Shown: piece by piece, positions 53,128 through 62,107 of the stretch
Position numbering within the stretch: position 1 is the stretch's first letter
How the letters are laid out: every line of letters begins with the position of its first letter
Assembly: GCF_019204045.1 (NCBI RefSeq)
Contig: NZ_JAGSPC010000001.1
Location: 62,001-126,000 of the forward strand
From: Erythrobacter crassostreae
GTDB lineage: Bacteria; Pseudomonadota; Alphaproteobacteria; Sphingomonadales; Sphingomonadaceae
DNA: 64,000 nucleotides
Direction of reading: 5' to 3'
Program-made: the position numbers and the translations under genes
Notes under the pieces: model-generated
The model's input: the letters and a program-made list of their open reading frames with translations, nothing else
Databases searched by the model: none
Told to the model about the DNA's origin: nothing

Positions 53128-53281
53128 GGCGGATCGTCCAAGTGGATTGCGCCTATTTGCAGGCACCACCGCGCTCGCCATTGTAATCCACCTGCTGCAC
53201 GAGGCCGCCCATATGCTGGCGGCGATGGCTTACGGTGTATCAGGCGTGATGAGCAGCAAACACGGTCCGCTATACCTCTGA
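53117..53281 (+). pseudogene. N-terminal part of a HExxH membrane protein split by a frameshift
   Basis: A 54-aa frame, MLPEADRPSGLRLFAGTTALAIVIHLLHEAAHMLAAMAYGV and then SGVMSSKHGPLYL, stops at 53279-53281. It carries one hydrophobic helix with HEAAH, the zinc motif arrangement of M50-like membrane peptidases. The next ORF, 1 nt later in another frame, continues with membrane helices, so both appear to be pieces of one original gene. A true two-gene arrangement cannot be excluded. Its ATG overlaps the crtB end. Confidence 0.55.
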
Positions 53282-53282
53282 A

Positions 53283-53657
53283 ATGAGCGACGCGGCTGTT
53301 ATCGGCGCAACCGCCGCAGGGCCTGCGTTGATGGTGCTGTTTGCCATCGCTGCCGCGCTCAGCCGCTGGCGCTGGGCACCCTCGGTCATATTCATCGTCT
53401 TCGCCCAAAGGGCCATGGCTGCCCTAATCAGCGCGATATCCGCTCCAAATGACGAGGCCCGGCTCAGCATCATGCTCGGCTTTGGACCGTGGGCGCTTTT
53501 CGCTTTCACTGTCGGCCTTACCGGCTACCTCTTCATTCGACGCTATCGCCGTGATGCGCTGGGATGGAAGTGGATTGCAATCAGCTATGCCGCGTTCAGC
53601 CTTGCGATCACTCTGGTGGTGTTTGGTGACGGCCGCCTGTTTCAACTCCGCTTCTAA
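53283..53657 (+). CDS. membrane protein, probable C-terminal part of the split HExxH protein
   Basis: A 124-aa protein with about four helices: GATAAGPALMVLFAIAAALS, WAPSVIFIVFAQRAMAALISAI, LGFGPWALFAFTVGLTGYLFI and IAISYAAFSLAITLVVF. Reading its frame back across the preceding stop gives RYTSEMSDAAVIG, so a one-base shift would fuse it to the HEAAH segment. The ATGP-like AAGPALM and NDEAR segments are where M50-type proteins have conserved residues, but this is weak. It may be translated on its own; no strong ribosome site is visible. Confidence 0.6.
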   Translation: MSDAAVIGATAAGPALMVLFAIAAALSRWRWAPSVIFIVFAQRAMAALISAISAPNDEARLSIMLGFGPWALFAFTVGLTGYLFIRRYRRDALGWKWIAISYAAFSLAITLVVFGDGRLFQLRF

Positions 53658-53703
53658 TCACACCGCTTGAAGACGCGTGCGCGCTGGCGTAGCGATTGCA
53701 GGC

Positions 53704-54198
53704 ATGATCAGATCAATTCTTGCCGCAGCGCTGGCGGTCACCGCGACGGCGGCCTCTGCACAGCTCACGATGACCCCTACCGACTCTGGCAAAGTGATGC
53801 TTGCGGCGGCGGATTTCATCGATGCCATTGGCAGCGATGATAAATCCGCCCTCGCCCAGCATATGATCCCCGAAGGAACGATCTTCGTTCACAATCGCAT
53901 GGATCCTGACAATCCGCGCGTTGATATCGTCTCCGTTGCCGATCATCTTGAACGGTGGAGCAAGGGCAAACGCAAAACATCCGAGCGGATGGATTTTCGC
54001 CGGATCAGCGTTGATGGCGACATGGCGCAGGTGTGGGGACCCTACAGCTTTGAAGTCGACGGCAAGCTGACCCATTGCGGCGTCAATTCGCTCAGCATGG
54101 TAAAAACCGAAAGCGGGTGGAAAGTCGCCAACACCAGTTTCACGATGGTGCCGCCATCCGATTGCTACAAATACGGCATGCATTGGATCGAAGAATGA
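53704..54198 (+). CDS. secreted NTF2/SnoaL-like protein
   Basis: A 164-aa protein with a signal peptide (ILAAALAVTATAASAQ). The mature part matches the NTF2-like cone fold: AAADFIDAIGSDDKSALAQHMIPEGTIFVHN, then FRRISVDGDMAQVWGPYSFEVDGKLTHCGVNSLSMVKTESGWKVANTSFTMV. Such proteins are enzymes or binding proteins; no activity can be given. Its stop overlaps the start of the carboxylase gene (ATGA), so they are coupled. Confidence 0.85.
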   Translation: MIRSILAAALAVTATAASAQLTMTPTDSGKVMLAAADFIDAIGSDDKSALAQHMIPEGTIFVHNRMDPDNPRVDIVSVADHLERWSKGKRKTSERMDFRRISVDGDMAQVWGPYSFEVDGKLTHCGVNSLSMVKTESGWKVANTSFTMVPPSDCYKYGMHWIEE

Positions 54199-56081
54199 TC
54201 AAGAAACTCCTCATTGCCAATCGCGGCGAGATTGCCTGCCGCATTATCCGCACCGCGCGCGAAATGGGTGTGGCGACCGTCGCGGTCTATTCCGACGCCG
54301 ATGCCAAAGCGCTGCATGTGCGCCAAGCAGACGAGGCCGTGCATATTGGCCCCTCGCCAGCGGCGGAAAGCTATCTGGTCGGTGAGAAGATCATCGCGGC
54401 GGCGAAGGAAACGGGCGCTGAGGCGATTCACCCGGGTTACGGCTTTTTGTCAGAAAACGCCGACTTCGCCCGCGCAGTGATCGCGGCGGGCCTGATCTGG
54501 GTTGGGCCGAAGCCTGAAAGCATCGAGGCGATGGGCCTAAAGGATGCCGCGAAAGAGCGCATGATCGCCGCCGGAGTGCCCGTAACTCCGGGCTATCTTG
54601 GCGAAGACCAGTCGGTAGAGCGGCTCGCCAAAGAAGCAGACGCCATCGGCTACCCCGTCCTGATCAAAGCCGTCGCAGGCGGCGGCGGTAAGGGTATGCG
54701 CAAAGTTGACGCGCCCGATAATTTTGAAGCCGATCTGGAAAGCTGCCGCCGCGAGGCCAAGGCGAGCTTTTCCAATGACGAAGTGTTGCTGGAAAAGTGG
54801 ATCACCTCGCCCCGCCATATCGAAGTGCAAGTGTTCGGCGACAGCCACGGCAATGTCGTCCACCTGTTCGAGCGTGATTGTTCACTTCAACGCCGCCACC
54901 AAAAGGTGATCGAGGAAGCCCCCGCCCCCGGTATGGACGAGGCCACCCGCGAAGAGATCTGCGCCGCCGCCGTGCGCGCAGCGAAAGCGGTCGATTACGA
55001 GGGCGCGGGCACGATTGAGTTTATCGCAGATGCCAGCGAAGGCCTGCGCGCCGACCGCATTTTCTTTATGGAAATGAACACCCGGCTTCAGGTCGAACAC
55101 CCTGTGACCGAAGAGATCACAGGTGTGGATTTGGTCGAATGGCAATTGCGGGTCGCGAGCGGTGAGCCGATCCCGCTGAAGCAGGAAGAATTGAGCATCA
55201 ATGGCTGGGCGATTGAAGCGCGGCTTTATGCGGAGGATGTCGCCGCTGGTTTCCTCCCTTCGACCGGAACACTCGATCGATGCCATCTACCTGACGAAGG
55301 CGAAAGTTTACGGGTGGAGACTGGTATCGAACGTGGTTCCGCTGTTTCGCCTTTCTACGACCCGATGATCGCAAAGGTCGTGTCGCATGGCTCAACCCGT
55401 GACGAAGCGATTTTCCGGCTTGGCACAGCGCTTGAAAGCGTCGCGGTCTGGCCAGTCAAGTCGAACGCAGGTTTCTTGTTCGATCTAGTGACTCATCCGG
55501 CCTTTGCGGCTGCAGATCTGACGACAGCATTCATTGCCGATCATGAAAATGACCTGAGCCCAATGGTTCAACCGAAGGTGGAAATGCTGAATCGGGCAGC
55601 GATGGAATTGTTGGAGCAGTACGAAGATGAAGACATTCGCGCGCTTTCCGGATTCCGTCTCAATGCCCCAGCGAACCGAACGGTGCGCATGCGTTCTGGC
55701 AAGGAAGTATACGCAGCCGAGCCCAGCAAAGACCGGTTGGATCACACATTCTCATCACTCGCCGCTCCTGACATCGCGCTGGTCAGCTATCGTGCCGACA
55801 CTTTTGCAATTGCACTCGATCATGAACGAGGCACTGGCGCTGCCTCCGCTGCAGACGGCGCAATTCTCTCACCCATGCCGGGCAAGGTGATCGCGGTCGA
55901 TGTGACCGATGGCCAAACGGTCAAAGCAGGCGACCGCCTTATGGTGCTTGAAGCGATGAAGATGGAGCACGCGCTCACCGCGCCGTTTGATGGGACTGTT
56001 ACGGAACTTGCGGCGAGCGAAGGCGGACAGGTTCAAGTTGAGGCGGTGCTTTGTGTGGTGGAGCCTAGTTCCGAAGACTAA
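54195..56081 (+). CDS. pccA: acetyl/propionyl-CoA carboxylase biotin-carrying alpha subunit
   Basis: A 628-aa biotin carboxylase plus carrier. KLLIANRGEIACRIIRTAREMGV opens the biotin carboxylase domain; VKAVAGGGGKGMRKV-type ATP loop, EEAPAPGMDEATRE and MEMNTRLQVEHPVTEEITGVDLVEWQ follow. The C-terminal biotinyl domain has the biotin lysine in LEAMKMEH. With the carboxyltransferase at 56200 it should make methylmalonyl-CoA from propionyl-CoA; acetyl- or methylcrotonyl-CoA are alternatives, since the class cannot be settled by eye. Its ATG overlaps the upstream gene. Confidence 0.92.
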   Translation: MIKKLLIANRGEIACRIIRTAREMGVATVAVYSDADAKALHVRQADEAVHIGPSPAAESYLVGEKIIAAAKETGAEAIHPGYGFLSENADFARAVIAAGLIWVGPKPESIEAMGLKDAAKERMIAAGVPVTPGYLGEDQSVERLAKEADAIGYPVLIKAVAGGGGKGMRKVDAPDNFEADLESCRREAKASFSNDEVLLEKWITSPRHIEVQVFGDSHGNVVHLFERDCSLQRRHQKVIEEAPAPGMDEATREEICAAAVRAAKAVDYEGAGTIEFIADASEGLRADRIFFMEMNTRLQVEHPVTEEITGVDLVEWQLRVASGEPIPLKQEELSINGWAIEARLYAEDVAAGFLPSTGTLDRCHLPDEGESLRVETGIERGSAVSPFYDPMIAKVVSHGSTRDEAIFRLGTALESVAVWPVKSNAGFLFDLVTHPAFAAADLTTAFIADHENDLSPMVQPKVEMLNRAAMELLEQYEDEDIRALSGFRLNAPANRTVRMRSGKEVYAAEPSKDRLDHTFSSLAAPDIALVSYRADTFAIALDHERGTGAASAADGAILSPMPGKVIAVDVTDGQTVKAGDRLMVLEAMKMEHALTAPFDGTVTELAASEGGQVQVEAVLCVVEPSSED

Positions 56082-56099
56082 CATTCCAACCCGTTCGTG

Positions 56100-56192
56100 C
56101 TGAGCCTGTCGAAGCGCGAATTGGCGATGCGGTGCAGCTTCGCCGTAGGGCATTCGCCCACCTACGGTTCCGACGGGTTCAGGGTGAACGGG
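56100..56192. repeat. REP-like palindrome between the carboxylase genes
   Basis: CTGAGCCTGTCGAAG (56100-56114) is identical to the arm at 817-831; a degenerate opposite arm (GACGGGTTCAGGGTGAAC, 56172-56189) closes an inverted structure that also contains a GGGCATTCGCCC hairpin (56148-56159). It fills most of the 118-bp gap and provides the bases just before the carboxyltransferase start. Confidence 0.7.
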
Positions 56193-56199
56193 GTTTGTT

Positions 56200-57750
56200 A
56201 TGACATGGAAAGCTGAACTCGAAGAACTCCGCGCGCGCGAGGCGCTCGCCGAACAGATGGGCGGCGAAGACAAGGTCGCTCGCCAGCACAGTCGCGGGAA
56301 GATGGATGCCCGCGCTCGCCTTGCGGCACTCTGCGATGAAGGCTCCTTTCGCGAAATCGGCAAGATCGCTGGCAAGGGCCACTACGACGAAAACGGCGAT
56401 CTAACCGGCGTCACCCCTGCCCCGTTCTTATTCGGTAAAGCCACCGTCAATGGCCGGCCTATTGTGGCCACCGCAGACGATTTCACCATTCGCGGCGGCG
56501 CGGCGGATGCGGGCATCAAGCGCAAGATGGTGCAGGCCGAACAGATGGCGCACGAGCTTAAGCTGCCCATCGTCAAAATGATCGACGGCACGGGCGGCGG
56601 CGGCAGCGTCAAAACGCTCGAACAGATCGGCGCGACTTATATTCCGGCGGTTCCCGGCTGGGGCGACACGGTCAAAAACCTTGATACTGTGCCCGTTGTG
56701 GCGCTGGCCCTTGGCCCGACCGCTGGCCTTGGCGCGGCGCGGATTGTCGCCAGCCATTACTCGATCATGGTTCGCGGGCTGTCGCAGTTGTTCGCCGCTG
56801 GCCCCGCTGTCGTGGATGGCCTCGGAGCAAGCTACAAAAGTGCAGAAGATCACCAGCAAGCCAAGGAAGAGCTTGGCGGGGTCGATATTCACACCCGCAA
56901 CGGAGTGGTCGATGATGAGGTGGCGAGCGAGGCCGAAGCCTTTGCCAGAGCGCGCCACTTCCTGAGCTTTATGCCGGAACATGTCGGGCAACTCGCCCGC
57001 CGCGCAGCGCCCACCGATCCGGTCGACCGGCGTGAAGAAGCTCTGCTCAGCCTAGTCCCACGCGACGACAAGCAGGTCTATTCCATGCGCCGCGCGATGG
57101 ACATGATCCTCGATCACGGCACCGTGTTTGAGATTGGCAAGAATTGGGGCCGCGCGGCGATCACAGCGCTGGCCCGGCTTGATGGCTATCCCGTCGCCGT
57201 TATCGCCAGCGATCCCAGCTTTCTGGGCGGGTCATGGGAAGCCAAGACTAGCGAAAAAGTCGAACGCTTCGTCAAGCTGGCTGACCAGTTTCGCCTCCCC
57301 ATCGTCCACCTCGTCGACAATCCCGGCTTTATGATCGGGCGCGAGGCAGAGATGGCAGGCACGATCCGGTACGGCGTGCAGGCGATGAACGCGATCTACA
57401 AAGCCTCCGTGCCCCTCGCCAGCATCGTGATGCGCCGCGCATACGGTATCGCGGGCAGCGCCATGAGCAACGCCGATCTGTATCAATACCGTTTCTGCTG
57501 GCCGAGCGGCGATTGGGGCAGCCTGCCCATCGCGGGCGGATTGGAAGTCGCCTACAAATCCGAAATTGCAGCAAGCGATGATCCGGCAGCCGAGCTTGAG
57601 GCGATCAAGGAACGGCTAAACAAAGTCACCTCCCCATTTCGCAGCGCAGAACTGTTCAACGTCGAGGACATCATCGACCCGCGCGACACACGGTCACTGC
57701 TGTGCGAATTCGCAGGACTGGCATGGCGGAACCTTGAGGCGGAGCGCTAA
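56200..57750 (+). CDS. pccB: acyl-CoA carboxylase carboxyltransferase beta subunit
   Basis: A 516-aa crotonase-fold carboxyltransferase. RAREALAEQMGGEDKVARQHSRGKMDARARLAALCDEGSFREIG is the usual start, and VKMIDGTGGGGSVKTLEQIGATYIP and IVHLVDNPGFMIGREAEMAGTIRYGVQ are the N- and C-half oxyanion regions. It acts with the alpha subunit upstream on propionyl- or a related acyl-CoA. No strong ribosome site is visible; the bases before the ATG come from the REP-like repeat. It ends next to structured module C. Confidence 0.93.
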   Translation: MTWKAELEELRAREALAEQMGGEDKVARQHSRGKMDARARLAALCDEGSFREIGKIAGKGHYDENGDLTGVTPAPFLFGKATVNGRPIVATADDFTIRGGAADAGIKRKMVQAEQMAHELKLPIVKMIDGTGGGGSVKTLEQIGATYIPAVPGWGDTVKNLDTVPVVALALGPTAGLGAARIVASHYSIMVRGLSQLFAAGPAVVDGLGASYKSAEDHQQAKEELGGVDIHTRNGVVDDEVASEAEAFARARHFLSFMPEHVGQLARRAAPTDPVDRREEALLSLVPRDDKQVYSMRRAMDMILDHGTVFEIGKNWGRAAITALARLDGYPVAVIASDPSFLGGSWEAKTSEKVERFVKLADQFRLPIVHLVDNPGFMIGREAEMAGTIRYGVQAMNAIYKASVPLASIVMRRAYGIAGSAMSNADLYQYRFCWPSGDWGSLPIAGGLEVAYKSEIAASDDPAAELEAIKERLNKVTSPFRSAELFNVEDIIDPRDTRSLLCEFAGLAWRNLEAER

Positions 57751-57754
57751 AAAC

Positions 57755-57857
57755 GGCCCATAGGGCCGCAAGGGCGTCTATGCTTTTTGGCGCCCGTCCG
57801 CAGCGACGCGACCGCTAGGTCTTATGAGCGAGGCAATCGCACGCCCGATGGCGTGCG
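57755..57857. repeat. structured intergenic module C
   Basis: GGCCC-ATA-GGGCC (57755-57767) is followed by GCAAGGGCG, CGCCCGTCCGCAGCG, GCGAGGCAATCGCACGCCC and GATGGCGTGCGTAAA. The order matches modules A and B near 26.6 kb while stem bases differ. It lies between two convergent genes. Confidence 0.65.
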
Positions 57858-57861
57858 TAAA

Positions 57862-59094
57862 TCAAGAGGCGTTAGGCCGCGTGAACAGCTTCCCGCGCTC
57901 GCTGAACAGCACGATGACCAGCGTCAGCAGTGAACAGATCAGCATCGACATGGCGAGAGGGACAGTCGTACCGTCATAGGCCGCACCAATCGTCACGCCC
58001 AAAACCGCGCCCAATGTCATGCGCAATGCCGCGTGAACGGAGCTCGCCGCGCCTGCGATATGGAAAAACGGCTGCATCGCGATCGAGCTGAAATTCGCCC
58101 CGACAAAACCCAACATCGCCATGTTGAAGCTCATCAACGGGACAAACTGCCAGATCGTCTGATCAGGCTGGTTCGCTGACCATAGCTGGAGCAGTGAGGC
58201 GCCGATAAACAGGAACAGCGCGGTGTGGCTTACGCGCCGCGCTCCGAACCGTTCTACGATCCGCGAATTGAGGAAGTTTGCGGCCACCATGCCCAGCACT
58301 GCCCCGCCAAATATCACCGCGAAATAATTGCCCATGCCAAACGCTTCGCCAATCAGTTGCTGCGAAGAATTGAGGAAGCCGAACAGCGATCCGAACACCA
58401 GCCCGCTGCCGATGACATAGCCGATTGCCTGACGGTTAAAGAGCGCCTGCCCCATATTCGCTGTGACGGTTGACAGGTCGATTTTCTGGCGGGTTTCCTC
58501 GGTCAAAGTTTCAGGTAGGCGCAGCCACACCCACGCAGCGACCAGTGTGCCGACAAAAGCCATCGCGTAGAAAATCGCCTGCCAACCGGCAAAGATCAGG
58601 ATGACCTGACCAATCGCGGGGGCGATAATCGGGACGATCAGAAAGATCATCATGATCAGGCTCATCAGCCGCGCCATGCGGTCGCCGCCCACCTGATCTC
58701 GCACGATTGCTGCGGGTACCACGCTTAATCCCGCGCAGGAAAAACCCTGCACCAATCGCATCGCAATCAGCATGTCGAAACTCGTCGCCAATGCGCAGGC
58801 AACCGACAGGCTGATATAGGCGACGAGGCAAACGGCAAGCACCGGTCTGCGGCCAAAACGGTCTGCAAACATACCCGGGAACAAGGCGCCGATACCTGAC
58901 CCGATGAAGTACGCGCCGATCACCTGCTGGCGATCATTGCCCTCTGCGCCAAAGTCATTTGCCATCTCGCCAAGCGCGGGAAGCATCGCGTCAATACCGA
59001 ATGCCTGAAGGCTCATCAAAAGCGCCATCAGCACGATCATTTCACGCTCGCCCAAAGATTTGCGGATGGCAGGCGAGGCGGCGGTTGCGGTCAT
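57862..59094 (-). CDS. Bcr/CflA family MFS multidrug exporter
   Basis: A 410-aa inner membrane protein with 12 predicted helices. The opening MIVLMALLMSLQAFGIDAMLPALGEMANDF, the GSGIGALFPGMFADRFGRRPVL loop and FSCAGLSVVPAAIVRDQVGGDRMARLMSLIMM (motif C region) match the DHA1 Bcr/CflA group, which exports drugs or other small molecules. The ATG at 59094 follows AAGGC; a GTG 27 nt upstream lacks a ribosome site. It is divergent from dinB, with about 85 bp between. Confidence 0.92.
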   Translation of the reverse strand: MTATAASPAIRKSLGEREMIVLMALLMSLQAFGIDAMLPALGEMANDFGAEGNDRQQVIGAYFIGSGIGALFPGMFADRFGRRPVLAVCLVAYISLSVACALATSFDMLIAMRLVQGFSCAGLSVVPAAIVRDQVGGDRMARLMSLIMMIFLIVPIIAPAIGQVILIFAGWQAIFYAMAFVGTLVAAWVWLRLPETLTEETRQKIDLSTVTANMGQALFNRQAIGYVIGSGLVFGSLFGFLNSSQQLIGEAFGMGNYFAVIFGGAVLGMVAANFLNSRIVERFGARRVSHTALFLFIGASLLQLWSANQPDQTIWQFVPLMSFNMAMLGFVGANFSSIAMQPFFHIAGAASSVHAALRMTLGAVLGVTIGAAYDGTTVPLAMSMLICSLLTLVIVLFSERGKLFTRPNAS

Positions 59095-59179
59095 TGCGCG
59101 CAGCCTTGGGCGTTTGGACACAATAAGGGAAGCGCGATTTTCGTGACGCGGGCACGATCATGCGGCTATTGTCAGCGAT

Positions 59180-60298
59180 ATGCCCGACCACTCGACCGAC
59201 AAAGATGATGAAGCCGCGATGGGCCTTCGCAAGATCATCCATGTCGATATGGACGCATTCTTTGCCAGCGTGGAGCAGCGCGACAATCCTGAACTGCGCG
59301 GAAAGCCGGTGGCGGTGGGCGGATCGGGCGGACGCGGCGTGGTGGCCGCGGCGAGTTACGAAGCGCGCAAATTCGGCGTCAAAAGCGCGATGCCATCCGT
59401 CACGGCGAAGCGGCTGTGCCCCGATCTCATTTTCGTGCGGCACCGGTTTGATGCGTACAAAGAAGCGAGCCGGCAAATCCGCGCTGTGTTCGAACATCAC
59501 ACACCGCATGTCGAACCGCTCAGTCTGGACGAGGCCTATCTGGACGTGACCGAGGACTTGCTGGGCATTGGCAGCGCCACTCGCATCGCCGATCTGATCA
59601 GGCAGGAAATCCGAGCCAAAACGCGCCTAACGGCGAGCGCGGGCGTGTCCTACAACAAGTTCCTCGCAAAACTGGCGAGCGACCAGAACAAACCCGATGG
59701 CGTGTGCGTGATAAGGCCGGGTCAGGGCGCAGATTTTGTCGCGGGCCTGCCGATACGGCGATTCCACGGGGTCGGCCCAAAGGCCGAGGAGAAAAGGAAG
59801 CGGTTGGGTATTCACACGGGCGCCGGTCTGGCGGCTAAAGATATCGAGTTTCTGCGCACCAATTTCGGTTCGTTCGCTGACTATCTGTACCGCGCGTCAC
59901 GCGGCATCGACCTGCGCCCGGTAAGCGCGCACCGCGTTCGTAAATCGGTCGGCGGAGAGCGCACGTTTAGCGATGATATCTCCAGCGGCGCGGCTTTGCG
60001 CGAGACGCTGGAGAACATCATCGATATCGTCTGGGAGCGGATCGAAAATGCGAAGGCGCGCGGGCGCACGATCACGCTCAAAATGAAATACACCGATTTC
60101 CAGAACATGACCCGTTCAAAATCGGTCCCGCACTGGATCGAAAGCAAGGAAGAGGTAGCAAAACTAGGCCGCGAATTGCTCGAAGAGGCATTGCCGCTGC
60201 CAATGCCGATCCGGCTGATGGGGCTGACGCTGTCCAACCTAGACCACGGCGATGCCAAACCGCCGGAAAAAGACAATGCCCAGCTTTCGCTGCTCTAG
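59180..60298 (+). CDS. dinB: DNA polymerase IV (Y family)
   Basis: A 372-aa error-prone translesion polymerase. HVDMDAFFASVEQRDNP carries the first catalytic Asp; YEARKFGVKSAMP, SLDEAYLDVT (second catalytic acidic pair) and SAGVSYNKFLAKLASDQNKPDG are the palm and finger signatures. The little-finger domain lies after 240. The C-terminal QLSLL is a likely sliding-clamp binding motif. The TAG stop shares CTAG with the stop of the convergent Nudix gene. Confidence 0.97.
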   Translation: MPDHSTDKDDEAAMGLRKIIHVDMDAFFASVEQRDNPELRGKPVAVGGSGGRGVVAAASYEARKFGVKSAMPSVTAKRLCPDLIFVRHRFDAYKEASRQIRAVFEHHTPHVEPLSLDEAYLDVTEDLLGIGSATRIADLIRQEIRAKTRLTASAGVSYNKFLAKLASDQNKPDGVCVIRPGQGADFVAGLPIRRFHGVGPKAEEKRKRLGIHTGAGLAAKDIEFLRTNFGSFADYLYRASRGIDLRPVSAHRVRKSVGGERTFSDDISSGAALRETLENIIDIVWERIENAKARGRTITLKMKYTDFQNMTRSKSVPHWIESKEEVAKLGRELLEEALPLPMPIRLMGLTLSNLDHGDAKPPEKDNAQLSLL

Positions 60299-60777
60299 CC
60301 GCCGTCACCGGTGCCGCGTTTCTTCCAGACGGAAAGCCTGCGGCGGGTAACCTCGCCAAGCGGTTCTGGCAGAGAATGCGACGGGAAGAAGCGGGCTTCA
60401 TCCACCTCGCGCCCATCCGGTTTGGGGCGCGCATTGCACATGGCGGAAAACAGGTGCGCAGTGTGCGGCGATCCCGACAGTTCCTCTGCAATAGTTCCGA
60501 GTGATTGGACATTGGTCACTTTGACAGAAAGTTCTTCCATCACTTCTCGCCGCGCGCATTCAGCAGGGTCTTCGCCCGGTTTCAGTCCGCCTCCTGGAAG
60601 CGCCCAGACCTTTGGCCCGTAAGAATGGCGCAGCAGCAGGACATCGCCGTTCAGATTGGTGACCACCACACTCACCGCCTCAATCGGCGTGCCGCGCCAT
60701 ATCCGCCAGCGGTGGCGCAATTTGTGCGCGGTCGGCATCAAAGCGCGGTGTAACGGAGCAGGGATGAAGTTCGCCAT
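60295..60777 (-). CDS. Nudix hydrolase
   Basis: A 160-aa hydrolase. The Nudix box GGGLKPGEDPAECARREVMEELSV fits GX5EX7REUXEEXGU apart from the last Gly-hydrophobic part. It hydrolyses a nucleoside-diphosphate-linked substrate, not identified. The first 35 residues (FIPAPLHRALMPTAHKLRHRWRIWRG) are basic. Its ATG shares a base with the TGA of the pgl gene (TGATG), so they form an operon; its stop overlaps the dinB stop as CTAG. Confidence 0.93.
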   Translation of the reverse strand: MANFIPAPLHRALMPTAHKLRHRWRIWRGTPIEAVSVVVTNLNGDVLLLRHSYGPKVWALPGGGLKPGEDPAECARREVMEELSVKVTNVQSLGTIAEELSGSPHTAHLFSAMCNARPKPDGREVDEARFFPSHSLPEPLGEVTRRRLSVWKKRGTGDGG

Positions 60778-61415
60778 CAGGTAAAGCAGGTGATCCGGGG
60801 GGCTTCTGGCTCCCACTCTTTGGCCTGCGTCAAGAGACGCGCAATCGGCAAATCGCTGTTACCCGCCGCAGCCGCATCAAAAACGGCGCGTTTGTCATCG
60901 CCGCGGATGACGAAAATGATCGATGGGCAATTGAGCAGCGCCGGAATTGTGAGCGTGATCCGGTCAAACGGAGCCTCTGGCGGCAAGGGATCAGGCGTGA
61001 TGCGGCGCACCGCGCGGGGATCGTCCGGTTGGGGGTCCGTGTTGGGGAACAGCGAGGCGATATGACCGTCCGCTCCCATGCCCAGCCACACCAATGCAAA
61101 GTCCGGCATTTCTGCATCTTCATGCAGGCCGATAACTTGCGCGCCGACGGGTTCGAATATCGCGCGCATCTTTCCAGTGTTGGACGCCTCGTGATCCTCC
61201 GGCACGATCCGGTCATCGGTCGGCCAGACAACGATCCGAGTGAAATCTAGTTCGCGCGTCACCAGTTCTTCAAAGATCGGGAAGGGTGTCGAGCCGCCTG
61301 GCACCGCGATGGTGAGATCGGCATGACTGGCATCGAGCGCCCATTCCAAATACGCGGCCAGCCGGTCCGCGATTTCTGCCGCGTCCATATCGGGGATAAA
61401 GTCTATGTGTTCCAT
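60777..61415 (-). CDS. pgl: 6-phosphogluconolactonase
   Basis: A 212-aa cytosolic enzyme that hydrolyses 6-phosphogluconolactone in the pentose phosphate and Entner-Doudoroff paths. AVPGGSTPFPIFEEL, VVWPTDDRIVPEDHEASNTGKM and LGMGADGHIASLFPNT are the three family signatures. The protein is slightly shorter than average. No zwf or edd gene is near. It is first in an operon with the Nudix gene. No clear ribosome site is seen before the ATG. Confidence 0.96.
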   Translation of the reverse strand: MEHIDFIPDMDAAEIADRLAAYLEWALDASHADLTIAVPGGSTPFPIFEELVTRELDFTRIVVWPTDDRIVPEDHEASNTGKMRAIFEPVGAQVIGLHEDAEMPDFALVWLGMGADGHIASLFPNTDPQPDDPRAVRRITPDPLPPEAPFDRITLTIPALLNCPSIIFVIRGDDKRAVFDAAAAGNSDLPIARLLTQAKEWEPEAPRITCFT

Positions 61416-61429
61416 CCACCCGCCATAGC

Positions 61430-61467
61430 AAAAGGGCCGCTTCCGGCTAACCGGAAACAGCCCTTTT
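61430..61467. terminator. rho-independent terminator after dps
   Basis: AAAAGGGC (61430-61437) pairs with GCCCTTTT (61460-61467), with an inner TTCCGG/CCGGAA stem. It is symmetrical, so on the minus strand it ends in TTTT after the dps gene. Confidence 0.8.
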
Positions 61468-61514
61468 GATGTGGACGCTTTGGCACGCCTTCTGATTTTT
61501 TTGTTGCGTTCGGC

Positions 61515-61976
61515 TTATCCGAGTGTCGAGGTGAGGAACCAGACGCGCTCTTCGGCCATGTCGGTCCAGTCATCCAGCAGACCGTCGGTGGCGTTATCGC
61601 CTGCCTGTTCCGCCAGATCCTTCATCGCTTTCAGACGCTCAACCATCTTGGCGTTGTCATCGCGCAGTTCGGCGACCATTTGTTCGGCGCTCAGGGCCGC
61701 GCTGTCTTGGTTTTTGACCTGTGTGTGCTCAGCAATCATTCCGACCGAGGTAATGGTATCACCGCCAAGCTTGCGAGCGCGCTCGCCAATCGCGTCGATC
61801 TGGTCGCGGATTTCGATCGCATGCTCGTCAAACATCAAATGCAGATCGCGGAAACGCGGACCTTTCACGTGCCAGTGAAAGTTCTTTGTCTTCACATAGA
61901 GCGCGAAATGATCGGCCAGCAGACCATTGATTTCGGCGATAAGAGCGGTTTTCGAATTGTTGTTTGGATCAAGCAT
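61515..61976 (-). CDS. dps: Dps family ferritin-like DNA-protection protein
   Basis: A 153-aa four-helix protein. LLADHFALYVKTKNFHWHVKGPRFRDLHLMFDEHAIEIRDQIDAIGERARKLGG contains the interface ferroxidase ligands (H, H, D, E) of Dps. Dodecamers bind DNA, oxidise iron with peroxide and protect against oxidative stress. AGGAGGAC precedes the ATG. It stands alone between terminator and GDT1-like gene; a stress-regulated promoter is likely but no EcfG match is seen upstream. Confidence 0.96.
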   Translation of the reverse strand: MLDPNNNSKTALIAEINGLLADHFALYVKTKNFHWHVKGPRFRDLHLMFDEHAIEIRDQIDAIGERARKLGGDTITSVGMIAEHTQVKNQDSAALSAEQMVAELRDDNAKMVERLKAMKDLAEQAGDNATDGLLDDWTDMAEERVWFLTSTLG

Positions 61977-62107
61977 GCTTGTCCTCCTGATTGGTGTTCA
62001 TGTCAGGCGACTGGGGGGACAGCCGCTGTGTGTCTGTTCACCTAATCAATGAGTGAGGCGCAGATTGGTTTCGAGAAAATTCAGATCGGATTAATCGTAT
62101 AAATCGA

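Noticed and set aside
61977..62107. EcfG-type promoter before dps
   Set aside because: GTGAAC is present, but no CGTT at 16-17 nt spacing follows, so the match is not supported.
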